A stretch of 64,000 nt of DNA from Entoloma clypeatum (Eukaryota; Basidiomycota; Agaricomycetes; Agaricales; Entolomataceae). Shown here piece by piece: positions 22,811 through 33,180 of the stretch (the stretch's first letter is position 1; every line of letters starts with the position of its first letter). The stretch covers positions 2,232,001 to 2,296,000 of the forward strand of contig OY751496.1 of NCBI GenBank assembly GCA_963565915.1. Reading direction: 5' to 3'. Under the pieces are notes generated by a model. It did no database searches. It was not told where the DNA came from and saw nothing but the letters and a program-made list of their open reading frames with translations. The translations under genes were made by a program, and so were the position numbers.

Positions 22811-24011
22811 AGGTGAATATAAAAATGCCTACTTCATGGACAAAAGCCATATACCTGCTGCTGCTGCCCTACGCATCAATGCTGTCTTGAATATATCACA
22901 ATGCATTGCAGAAAAAGTCAATGAACAAAAAGCCAAAATGGTACTCACTGATTTTATACCAGACCACTACTACAAACTGTTTTGCAGCATGTTTAACAAA
23001 GAAGGATTTGACAAACTACCTCTTTGATGCCCATGGGATCATGCTATTGACATCACAACTGGGGCATCACCTATGAAGGTTACTAAAACATATCCTTTAA
23101 GTCCCATTGAGCAAATGGAACTTGATACCTTTCTTGAGGAAAATCAACATACTGGCCGAATCTGTGAATTCAAGTCACCCTGGGGGTCTGGATTGTTCTT
23201 CATGAAGAAAAAGGACAGCAAACTACTTCTGGTTCAAGATTATTGGAAACTAAATTCAGTCACAGTAAAAAATGCCTATCCCCTCCCGCTCATCTCCAAA
23301 GTCATTGAAAATTTGACTAGTGCACATGTATTCAGTAAGATGGACATCCGCTGGGGATTCAATAACATTCGAGTCAAGGAGGGCGATGAACACAAAGCTG
23401 CTTTTTTGACGATCAGGGACTTTTTGAACCAACTGTCATGTTCTTTGGACTGTGCAATTTACCCAGTACTTTTCAAACAATGATGAACAACCTTCTGAAA
23501 GACCTAATCCTACATAGTGTTGTCATGGTGTATATGGATGACATTCTGGTTTACACAAAGACTCTGGCTGAACACCGGAAGGTTGTCAATGAAGTTCTCG
23601 GGATCCTCGAGAAAAACAAGTTTGTTATGCTTAACAAACCGTTCCAAGGTTCGGGCAGAGTATGCAGGAAAGTGGAAAGGCGAAGAGCAAAGTGATTGCT
23701 AAATCTAAGGAATGTAGCTATGGTACATGGGGTTTATATAGTACTGGCTACGAGCGGTAGCGAGTGAGTCAGTAGCTGCGGAAGGCAGTGCGGATGAGTC
23801 AGTAACTGCAGAAAGGCAGTGCGAAGTGAGTCGGATGACTGCGGACTGAGTAATCTCTACTGCGGAGTGCGAGTCAGCGGGGGAGCGAAGTATACTAAAG
23901 GAGAATGGTAGAGTAAAGGTAAATGAGTAAGCGGTCCGATGAGTCAAAGAAATGATGAAGGTACAATGCAAGGGAAAAGTGCGTAACATACAAACCGGTA
24001 AGTCCGTAACA
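22793..24011. repeat. Inverted duplication, arm 2
   Basis: The inner breakpoint sits at a shared TTTTTTCA word where capsid sequence switches to RT sequence near 22793. The outer edge coincides exactly with the end of an element-B LTR at 24011, beyond which element B begins rather than Gypsy A. Confidence 0.9.
23623..24011 (-). repeat. Element B 3' LTR with AP-1/Gcn4-like sites
   Basis: 389 bp. It contains three exact TGAGTCA words (23765-23771, 23795-23801, 23940-23946) plus near matches, and a TATATAAACC box (plus-strand ggtttatata, about 23730-23740). TGAGTCA is the core bound by Gcn4/AP-1 type bZIP proteins. Confidence 0.9.
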
Positions 24012-24045
24012 TGTTCCCCTCCTCAAGCTCTGTGTCCTCACAGAG

Positions 24046-24408
24046 TCATTGTCCCCATCCTCCGGCATCATCATTGTTTGTCCAGGCGCCATTCTTTTTG
24101 AGGCTCCAATCATCTATGAGCTCTTTGTTGATGGCGACGGCGAGCTCGAGACTCCGGACGGCTAGTCGGATGCGCCGGTTTTCAATGACCAGCGTACGGG
24201 TGTAGTTCCCGAGGATCTGTTTTTTTTCGGGGGTTGGTGTGATGGGGAGGTCGGATAAAGAATGGAGGCAGATGTGCATCTGTCAATGCAGGATGTCGGC
24301 GAGCGAGGCTTCTAGCGCGTGGATCTGGTCTCTCATGGAGAGGGCTTCACCCATGAGGGCAGTGATGGCGGGGTTGGTTTCAGTGGATGTGGTGGTGGCG
24401 GTGGACAT
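24046..24408 (-). CDS. Element B third ORF downstream of integrase (one in-frame stop)
   Basis: Between the pol stop (24531) and the 3' LTR, the minus strand reads MSTATTTSTETNPAITALMG, then EALSMRDQIHALEASLADIL, an in-frame TGA near 24285, and continues in the same frame with QMHICLHSLSDLPITPTPEK, ending DDAGGWGQ at 24046. About 120 codons, helical and without known domain. It is in the sense of the element. The stop suggests decay like that in gag and pol, or expression of the second part alone. Function unknown. Confidence 0.6.
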
Positions 24409-24530
24409 GGTGCAGAGGATGTTGGAGAGATAGAGGAAGAATGGAGTAGCTATATTGAAGACGGAGCGGAGAACTCGGTGGGTTTTTGACTGATGAGGTC
24501 GATGCTGTTGCTGATTTCGACGGGTGTCTT

Positions 24531-27500
24531 TTATTGTGGACGCGACGGGTTCTGCCGATGGAAATCACAGATCAAATCTTGAGCGTTCTGAACATTAGCT
24601 CGCGGTTCCCATGTGTTCTCTTCTGGGCCATATCCTTCCCACTGGACGAGGTACTGGATCTTTCCGCGGAACTTTTGAGAATCCAGGATCGTAGACACAT
24701 GGTACTCTTCTCGTCCTTCGACGATGATCGGATCAGGGGCTGGTTTCTTTTTCTGGATGGCGTACTTCGGAGTTTCATATGGTGACAACAGGGTCTCGTT
24801 GAACACAGGGTGAATCATCTTCCAAGTCTTCGGAAGATCAAGAAGGTACGCGCTAGCTCCTTTCTTCTCTAGGACTTTGAATGGTCCATGTCGGAGTGCA
24901 TCAAGTTTCTTTGAGGGGCGATCGGTCCTGATGTTAGTCCCTTCCAGCCACACCTTGTCTCCGATGCGGTAGTTCCGAGACGGACTTCTCCATGTGTCAA
25001 CTGTCTTCTTCATCTGATCCTGTGCTTGTTTCAGCGCTGCATTGGCTTCTTCTCGTGCCTGTTTGAGTTTTTTCAAGAAGTCGTTGGCAGCCGGATTGGT
25101 ATCTTCTAACACGAGCTCTCCCTTCCACGGATGTAAACCGTAGTTGAGGTAGAATGGGGTGTGCTTCGTTGCCTGATGTTCTTTGTCATTGTACTGGAAC
25201 TCTGCGATTGCGATCCATTCAGCCCAATCATCCTGTAGATGGTTGACAAAGTTTCGTAAGAACGCTTCCGTCTCCTGATGCGATCGCTCGGCCTGTCCGT
25301 CAGTCTGTGGGTGGTATGCGGTGGACAGGTTCCTTTTGATCCCTAGCATGTGGCAGAGTATCTCCATGAACTTCGCGGCGAACTGCGGTCCCCTATCGCT
25401 GATGATCTTCTTGGGGATCCCATGAAGCTTCCATATCTGATCCCAATAGATCTTGGCTAATCCTTCAGCTGATAGTTCCATGGTTGTCGGAATGAGGTGA
25501 AGCATCTTCGAATGTCTATCCGTGATGACCAGAATTGCGTTTTTTCCATCAGATTCTGGTATTGGTCCCACGACATCAATTCCTATGTCTTCCCATGGGT
25601 GACTTGGTGCTGCATCAGAGCATGTCGCTTTTGTCGGTTAATCTTGTTGCGTTGACAAGTGTCGCAACCCTTCACGTACTTCTTCACATCGTGCAGTATG
25701 GTAGGCCACCAGTAGGTGCGAGTGAGGAGTTCATGTGTCCGGTACTGTCCTGGATGTCCAGCCACTGGTGCATCGTGTGACTCGAACATCAATTCTTGTC
25801 GTAATTGTGGGTCTGGCGGGACATAGACTCGTTCTCCTGCATAGGTGATCCCATTCTCCTGCTGATACCAATGAGGATTCTTTTTTAGACCCTGGGCTAC
25901 TTCTGTCTCCATGCGGTTTGAACCCTTGATGCGTGCGATCCACGGATTTTCAATAGTTGTGACGTTTCCAATTTTGATGGAATCAGATGTTTCACCCCCT
26001 TCAAAGAATTGTTCCTCCGTGAACATCTCCATTTGTATCACATCTTCTGATTCCAACCGTTTCAAGAATAGTCCCTCCTTGAGCATTTGGTCACTGTTCT
26101 GTGGTTCGAGTTCTGCTTCATACCAGGGTAAGCGTGACACGATGTCCGCTTTTGCATTGGTCTTGCCGGGCACATGCCGTAATTTGAAGTCATAGTCTTG
26201 TAACTTCATCTTCCAGCGCCGCTGTCATTGATTTAGGTCCTGAGGACGACGGAAATATTCCAGATTCTTGTGATCGGTCAAGATCTCGAAACATTCCCTG
26301 GCTTCAAGCAGATAGTGTCTCCAATCTTTCAATGCTTCCACGACTGCCAGGAGTTCCTTGTCATATATCTCGTAATTCTGTTTGGCCGCGGACATGGTCC
26401 GCGACAAGAATGCAATGGGGTGCCATTTGTCGTTTTGCTTCTGAGAGAGTACTGCTCCAATTGCATAGCCTGATGCATCGGTTTCAACCCTGAACTGTCC
26501 CTCTGGTTTCGGTAATGCCAAGACTGGTGCCGATGTAATTGCCCATATGAGACCTTCAAAAGCTTGCTGCTCCGTTGGTCCCCAAGTGAATGCTGTACCG
26601 CCTGTGAGCGCGGTGAGAGGTTTCGCGATGTTTGAGTACCCTTCAATAAATCGTCGATAGAAGTTAGCAAATCCAAGGAACTTCTGAACTTCCTTTTTTG
26701 ATGTGGGTGCTCGCCAGTTTCGAATTGTATCCACCTTCTCGGTTTCCATCTCAACGCGTCCCTCACCAACCACATATCCCAATATAGGACATTTTGTTAC
26801 TTCCCATAAACACTTCTTCTTCTTTAGGAACAAATCATTGTCTGATAGGATCTGTAGGATTTCTTCAGTGTTTCGCGTGAGTTCTTCCTTGGTTTTACCG
26901 ATAACCACGATGTCATCCATGTAGATCATGCAGATACGTCGGCGGATCTGGTCCCGGAATAGACTAGCCATCATCTGAGAGAATGTTCCCGGGGAGTTGC
27001 AAAGACCGAAAAACATGACCAATGGTTCGAACAATCCTCGACTGGTGAGGAAGGCAGCTTTCCATTCATCGCCCTCCTTGATCCGGACGTTGTTATAGCC
27101 CCACATGATGTCCATTTTATTGAAGTAGACCGCATCTTTCAGTACGTCCAAGAGATCGGATATTCATGGGAGTGGGAACTTGTCTTTGACCGTGAATTTA
27201 TTGACCATGCGGTAATCTTGTACCAATCTTTTGGAGCCATCCTTCTTGTTGATGAAGAAGCAAGGGGAGGCATAAGGGGATTTGGACGGGAGGATCTTTC
27301 CTGTTGCTAGACCTTCGTCAATGAATGCGTCCAATTCTTCTTGTTCCTTTTGTGTCATAGGATATGTATTTCCTCCTAGTTCCTTTGGTGCGTCCGGTGT
27401 AAGTTCAATACCATGGTCCCATTCCCTCTCCTTTGGGATCTTGTCAAAATTCTCTTTCTCGAAAAGATGAGCAAATCGTTCAACATATGAGGGTCGTTTG

Positions 27501-28130
27501 GTTGTGGGAGGTGGTGTGGGAGTGACAGCTTCCAAAATAGGGTCTCCAGGCTTCCATTTCTGATCCGACTTTTTGGGTACATCTTTGTCACGCACCTCAA
27601 CCATGCGAACCCGGTCCTTGCAACCATTAAGGTTAATCCTGAAATCCGAGTGTTTGGTTCGACATGTTGTTGGGCACCGGTTAAATGTTACCGCGCCGGT
27701 TGTCCAATTGATTGTGGGGTTGTGGTGTACCAACCAGTCATGTCCCAAGAGCATGTCCATTCTCCCAATGTCCAGTACCATTGCTTCCATGGTTTCCTGA
27801 TGTGCTCCCAAATCCAGTTTGACTTCGGCCAGTTGGCTTGCTTTCTGTTGTCAATTTGGCGATCCATCCGCATTTAGAATTGCTACGGGCGGTATTCCTC
27901 GCGTGGGGAGGTTCTGTTCGCGTACTATTCTGGGATGGATGCATGTGCGTTCACATCCGCTGTCAACCTCAGGTCGGATAACCTTTGGTCCTCGTCGTGT
28001 CCTGAGCTGAGCTAACAGCCTGATTTCTCATCTTTTCGGAGGTTTATCTCCCTTCACAATCTTAGTTGACGCAGCGGCTCGCTTGGCAGGGATGACATAG
28101 GTTCTATTGTCTGCAGTCATACAAGGCAAG
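24531..28130 (-). pseudogene. Element B pol: protease, RT, RNase H, integrase, chromodomain (broken)
   Basis: Protease shows VDSGCERTCI (about 27955) and LLGHDWLVHHNPTINW. RT shows SKRLVQDYRMVNKFT, MDIMWGYNNVRIKEGDEWKA and IYMDDIVVIG. RNase H shows RVETDASGYAIGAVLS and TDHKNLEYF. Integrase shows DAPVAGHPGQYRTHELLTRT, CDTCQRNK, then DRGPQFAAKF and YHPQTDGQAERSHQE. The chromodomain reads STILDSQKFRGKIQYLVQWE with GYGPEENTWEP. Breaks are a TGA near 27865, TGA at 27164, TGA at 26225 (in a conserved LN-R-QARW block, at the Arg) and a frameshift near 25580. The catalytic motifs are otherwise intact. Confidence 0.92.
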
Positions 28131-28170
28131 CAAGTCTGTTTAATAGATAAGGGTCGCGACTTAGCGTCGT

Positions 28171-29519
28171 TTAATCGGACCCTTCGGGAAAATCCTTCTC
28201 GTCGGCTTCTAAGATTGTGGTTTCATCATTCTCGGCATCTTCCTCAGACACCTTCCTAACCCTTCCGGAGTTCTTCTTCGGCTTGCGGCAGTTGCGCGCG
28301 ATATGGCCTTCTTGGTCACAGTTGAAACACTTGCGACCATCTTTCTTCTTTGGAGCGCTACAGTCTTTAGCCAGATGACCGAAGCGCTGACAGTTGTAGC
28401 AGCGGGCTACTCCTGCTTTGTCGATCTCCATGGCTTTGCCCTGACCACCATAAGTGGTACCTGATCCGGTGCACATGTCGCCGCCACCTCGGATGACCAG
28501 GGCGTGTCCTTCCATCTGTCACCCCTTGTTTCGGATCTCCTTTGCGTAATCGGTGTACATCTTGCCATCGCTAGTCACTTGTTCAGAGATTCTGCAGTTG
28601 ACGTTTTTCTCTAGGATGTATTTCCCAGTTTCTTTGCCAAGGTTTGACAGTCCCAAGAGTTCTTCAAATTCATCCAAGAATTCATCAACAGTGCGTTTCT
28701 CTTGTTTCAGGACTTCGAGTCTCGCTTGGGCAGCAACCGACTTGTTGGCGATGGAGAATCGTGTGGCGATATCATCGGAAAAACCTAGCCAGGTGATGTT
28801 CTCGTTGTCAGCGGTAAGAGTGTCTAACTTGTTGCTGGCCCAGTGTCTGCTGGACCCTTCCATCATGCGGGATAGTACCGCAAGAATCTTCTGATCGTCT
28901 GTGAGGCTCTTTTGGAACCTGATGTATAGTTTGGTGGCTTTCCACCACTCGTCAAAGGTGTATCTGTCCTTGAACATCCCAGGATCCTTGATGATCTTGG
29001 ATGTATCCATTGTTTGTACAGCCGGAGCTTCTGCCATGTTTAGAGTCTGCGGAGGAGAAGAGGAGTCGGGTTGTTGGGATGAAGATGGGGTTCGGGATAC
29101 AGGTAAGGATTGAAAATGAGTCCCTGTTCTAGGCGTCTGTTCGATATCTGACTGCGCGGAGTCAAAAGTAAATTCGTCAGGGGACTCGTCGGCGGAATCG
29201 GTGGCAAAACGTTCAGAGTATTTCCTCTGTAAATCTCTAAGGAATCTCTGTTCCTGCGCGTCTGTTGGTCTCGAGAAGGGGTCAAGTCTCTCGTTTCGTG
29301 CGTCCTAATCAATCTTCTGATAACGGTTGTCTGGACACCGATAAACTCTCTGATCTCTGTGATCCGACCTGTCTGAGGTCCTTCTTGAACGCGAAAGCTT
29401 TCGAGTTCGTTCTGTCGGGCGTTGTAACATGCGATCTGGTGTTGCCAAGCAAGATGGATGCTCTCTGCTATCTCGCTGTGGGGGCGATGCTCGTCGTTGT
29501 CTAGTTCTTCGTCAAGCAC
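28171..29519 (-). pseudogene. Element B gag
   Basis: A coiled-coil N-terminal portion (29519-29040, MLDEELDNDEHRPHSEIAES, then WQHQIACYNARQNELESF) lies in a different frame from the capsid part starting MAEAPAVQTMDTSKIIKDPG at 29037. Capsid runs through FDEWWKATKLYIRFQ to a TGA at 28519. The same frame continues to two zinc knuckles, CYNCQRFGHLAKDC and CFNCDQEGHIARNC (28410-28280), with the stop at 28171. The TGA and the frame change make Gag defective. Confidence 0.85.
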
Positions 29520-29713
29520 CTGCTGTAGGATGCGACGGATCTGTACTGCTGGATAAGCGTAAAATCGATACTGTCTCGAGGACTTAGCTCCTCCTGTCGG
29601 GCTTCTGGCGTGCTGAATGGGTTACTGGTGAAGTCTTCAAAGAAGCACGACGTCTTGACTCGTCTGGTAGTTGCTCTCTTCGCTCTGGGCGAACCTAACG
29701 AGATTTAGCAACT

Positions 29714-30102
29714 TGTTATGCTTAACAAACCGTTCCAAGGTTCGGGCAGAGTATGCAGGAAAGTGGAAAGGCGAAGAGCAAAGTGATTGCTAAATCTAAG
29801 GAATGTAGCTATGGTACATGGGGTTTATATAGTACTGGCTACGAGCGGTAGCGAGTGAGTCAGTAGCTGCGGAAGGCAGTGCGGATGAGTCAGTAACTGC
29901 GGAAAGGCAGTGCGAAGTGAGTCAGACGACTGCGGACTGAGTAATCTCTACTGCGGAGTGCGAGTCAGCACGGGAGCGAAGTATACTAAAGGAGAATGGT
30001 AGAGTAAAGGTAAATGAGTAAGCGGTCCGATAAGTCAAAGAAATGATGAAGGTACAATGCAAGGGAAAAGTGCATAACATACAAACCGGTAAGTCCGTAA
30101 CA
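29714..30102 (-). repeat. Element B 5' LTR
   Basis: 389 bp with the same ends. Two of the three TGAGTCA words are intact; the third reads TAAGTCA. Confidence 0.9.
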
Positions 30103-31195
30103 TGCAGCACGAGTCAATGACGACAATAGGATTGCCAACAAAGCCTTCAAAGCCACTGCTCCGACCTGCACCTCCGCCTTCTGCAATGTTGTCGGACCAA
30201 GAGTACCTGGCACTTCAGTATTCCCTCGCCCTACATTCCATTCACTCCGTGTACAGCTCTGCTCACATCTGCATCCACTCCGCCGACAAGGGACCCTAAT
30301 GCAATGGACATTGATACTTCATGCGTCAAAGGCAAGAATGCCAATGCATGCTTCAGATGTAACAAAACGGGTCACTTTAGTTGTGAATGCCCCCTTCGCT
30401 TCGACGTTTGCTTCATGACAATGGAGGAGCAGGACGAGTTTGTTATGGAACAACTCGTGGTCAAGGACGCAGCGGAAGGCAACTCCGTTCGACTCATGGA
30501 GTCTGCGGAGTTGGAGGAAGTACAGGAGGATTTTCCTCCCCACAGCGAGTGAACAGTGCACCCTCGTTGTCTGCTAAACATCGTTATGCTGCCTTATTTA
30601 TGGAACAATATGATCTTATACCCTCCATTTCTAAGCCTGCAAACAATCCCATAATCGCACCCAACTCTGCAAATCCCATCCGCCTTCGCCTCTCTAAATG
30701 GGAGTGTCGGCTTCCAAAACAATATGTCCTCGCCTCCGCTCACTCCGACAATTCTATTGAACTAGACATAGTTCTTGAAACTACCGACACCAAAGACACA
30801 CTATCACAAAAGGCCTTACTCGACAGCGGGGCAACAGGGTCGTTTATTGAATGCACTCTGGTTGAGAAACATTGACTCTCTACTCAAAAACTACAACACG
30901 CAATTCCGGTATACAACATCAATGGAACTCCAAACGAGGCCAGAGCAATAACGGAGGTGTTGGATGCAGTGCTCCGCTATCGGGATCATTCGGAACGGAC
31001 CCAGCTTGCAGTGGGAAAACAAGAAATCATGTTAGGCTTCACTTGGCTCAAAGAACACAACCCCGAGGTAGATTGGACATCAGGGGAAGTGAAGATGAGC
31101 CAGTGTCCTGCACGATGCCGGACATGCCACCAGGAGGCAGCCCAAGAGCGGAAGGAGCGGAAGTTTGAACAAGTCCGCATCCGAGCCTGTCAGAG
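30103..31195 (+). pseudogene. Gypsy D fragment, gag end and protease (left part)
   Basis: Begins exactly at the edge of the element B LTR. It has a knuckle CFRCNKTGHFSCEC (30345-30390) with the gag stop near 30552. A protease frame follows: LLDSGATGSFIECTLVEKH (about 30815-30875), a TGA, AIPVYNINGTPNEARAITEV and MLGFTWLKEHNPEVDW, ending CRTCHQEAAQE before chromovirus C1 interrupts at 31196. It continues at 37374. Confidence 0.8.
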
Positions 31196-31484
31196 TGTTA
31201 TGATCGTATTTTCACCTTTCACTTTATCTTATCTTATCTCGATCTTATCTTATCTACATCATATCATACATGAGGACATCTTATCATTATTGTGCAGCAT
31301 GATGCTGCCACCACGCAGCCTCATGGAATTTATATATATAAGTAGGGTACTTTCACTTGTATTCGATAGCTTGTTCTCTTGAGATTCCCGCTGGGTCTCT
31401 TGGCAATACAGTTCTCTTATCATCTTTCCACTTCGTTCCTAAGTTTGGGCTCGCGACGTCGTTTGACTTAGCATCGCCTCAACA
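31196..31484 (+). repeat. C1 5' LTR
   Basis: 289 bp. It differs from the C1 3' LTR at eight positions but from the C2 5' LTR at only one. It contains a TATATATAAG box (about 31331-31342) and several TTATC/TCTTA words near its start. Confidence 0.95.
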
Positions 31485-32062
31485 GAAGAACAAGCTCTGT
31501 CTACTCGCCCGCCCAAACACACACTTCCCACTCTATCATCACTATCCCCGCCGTTTCGCACTTTTGCGTTAAAAGTCGCACTTCGTTATTACATGCGGAC
31601 CCTAGCATTAAGGGGGATCTCCCGGACTTCAGGGATAAGAAGAGAAACGCTTGGCGCACCCACTATATCTAGCGTTGCTGTTTGAGACACATAGGGAAAC
31701 GTTGAGCCTGTCCCGTGTCGAGGTGACCAAAGGCTGACGCAACTAACCTTTGGGAAAGCTGCTGGCGCATGTGATGATTGGAGAGAGCAGACCGTACACG
31801 TCTAGATCGCAAAAGGTGTTCCAACCCCCGACCCTATTTCAGGATATCGACCAGTCCAGCGCGCGTAGGGGATCTGACCGCGTGGACTTCATTTTTCCTA
31901 GATCTTCCTTTGCTCGGGTAAATCGGCTACCTGGGTAAACAGATTGCTCTTTGGGTTTTTTTTCTTTTAGATTTTTTCCCGCCTAAGCGTTAGAACAGGG
32001 TCGCGCGCCCGACGCAAGGTACTACTGTTCCAAAAACAACCACTCCCCCTCATCACACCATC
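31485..32062 (+). other. C1 untranslated leader
   Basis: 578 bases between the 5' LTR and gag without a supported ORF. It should hold the primer site and packaging signal; I cannot assign a tRNA primer by eye. Confidence 0.5.
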
Positions 32063-33145
32063 ATGGCCGAAGGCACCAATGCCCAATTCGACGAAGAATT
32101 TGAACACCACCACGCACCATCACCCTTACCTCCGATACCACTGTTCAATCACCCCCCCCCACAAAACAACAATCATGGAAGGAAATTAGAAGTCGCCGCG
32201 GATCCCGGCAAATACAATGGATCCAAAGCAATGTTCACAGTATGGTGGACTACGATGCTCGCATGGCTCAGGGTCAACCGAGAACTATTCAATGGAGAAG
32301 AAGAAGTGTGCATTGCAGTGTGGTCACGATTGGACGGTTCCACGGCAGGAGTTTATGGGGAAACCCGTTTGAATCAATGTATGGAATCAGAAGATTGGCC
32401 AACATACCGAGAGCTAGTTGGTGAAATCACAACGAGGTTTCGTCCCACCACTGAGATCGAATGGGCCCGATCCAAAATCGAGAGCTTTAAGCAAGGTTCA
32501 ATGAAGACCGATGATTGGATTACGCAATTTGGGACCCTGGTGATCAAGGGCAAGATTGAGGAAAGGCACGGTGTAACCCTTTTGGAAAGGAATGCCAAGG
32601 AATCTATCATGCAACAACTCTTCCAGCAAGGGAGGAGGAAGTCCATGGTGCAGGGCACCTGTGAAGAAATTTTGGCAATTGGCAGAGCGGAAGAGACCTT
32701 CACAGCAAGACCAGGCATGAGGACTGGCAATAACTTTGGACAACAACATAACACATGGGGCAATCGGCCCGCATATGGACAACAGCAGCAACAGAGGCCC
32801 TTTGGGCAACAACAGAATGGGGGGTACCGTCCTCAACAACAACAACAGCAGCAACCACAACGGGATCCAAATGCAATGGACATCGATAGGAACCAGAGAC
32901 GCGCTCCTGGTAATTGTTATAACTGCGGCGGACAGGGGCATTTTGCCCGAGATTGCAGATGGCCGCAGCGCAGGGTACAAGCAGCAATGATCGAACAGAT
33001 CGACAAACAAGAGGAGGAGGAAATTTTGAGACAAATCAACGCGAGGCGTCAAGCGCGCCAAGCTAATAATGGACGGCAGGGACAACCGACTCAGAACAAC
33101 GGACAGGCTGCAGCACAGCAGGATTTTGTAAACGTCAACCAGTAA
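32063..33145 (+). CDS. C1 Gag
   Basis: 360 residues, intact. Capsid-type region (VWWTTMLAWLRVNRELFNGE, then TTRFRPTTEIEWARSKIESF), a Gln-rich stretch (about 238-275) and one zinc knuckle CYNCGGQGHFARDC (about residues 291-304). The C-terminus is again Gln-rich. Pol lies in the -1 frame, open from 33067, so the frames overlap by about 80 bases. I see no obvious slippery heptamer in that overlap. Confidence 0.93.
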   Translation: MAEGTNAQFDEEFEHHHAPSPLPPIPLFNHPPPQNNNHGRKLEVAADPGKYNGSKAMFTVWWTTMLAWLRVNRELFNGEEEVCIAVWSRLDGSTAGVYGETRLNQCMESEDWPTYRELVGEITTRFRPTTEIEWARSKIESFKQGSMKTDDWITQFGTLVIKGKIEERHGVTLLERNAKESIMQQLFQQGRRKSMVQGTCEEILAIGRAEETFTARPGMRTGNNFGQQHNTWGNRPAYGQQQQQRPFGQQQNGGYRPQQQQQQQPQRDPNAMDIDRNQRRAPGNCYNCGGQGHFARDCRWPQRRVQAAMIEQIDKQEEEEILRQINARRQARQANNGRQGQPTQNNGQAAAQQDFVNVNQ

Positions 33146-33180
33146 TTCCCCCGCTGGCTCTGACAAATCAATATGAACAA

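Larger units (their letters stand above)
23623..30102 (-). mobile_element. Chromovirus B (Ty3/Gypsy with chromodomain), discordant flanks
   Basis: 389-bp LTRs at 29714-30102 (5') and 23623-24011 (3') differ at roughly eight sites. The polypurine tract (minus-strand GAGGAGGGGAACA) abuts the 3' LTR. Flanks do not match: AAGTT before 23623 but TGCAG after 30102. The left flank equals the target of the solo LTR in Gypsy A and the right flank is another Gypsy (D), so this copy is probably a recombinant of two insertions. Confidence 0.93.

Noticed and set aside
32498..33166. Long minus-strand frames over the C1 gag (and their counterparts in C2)
   Set aside because: Leu-rich complement of the Gln-rich Gag; no independent domain or start context.
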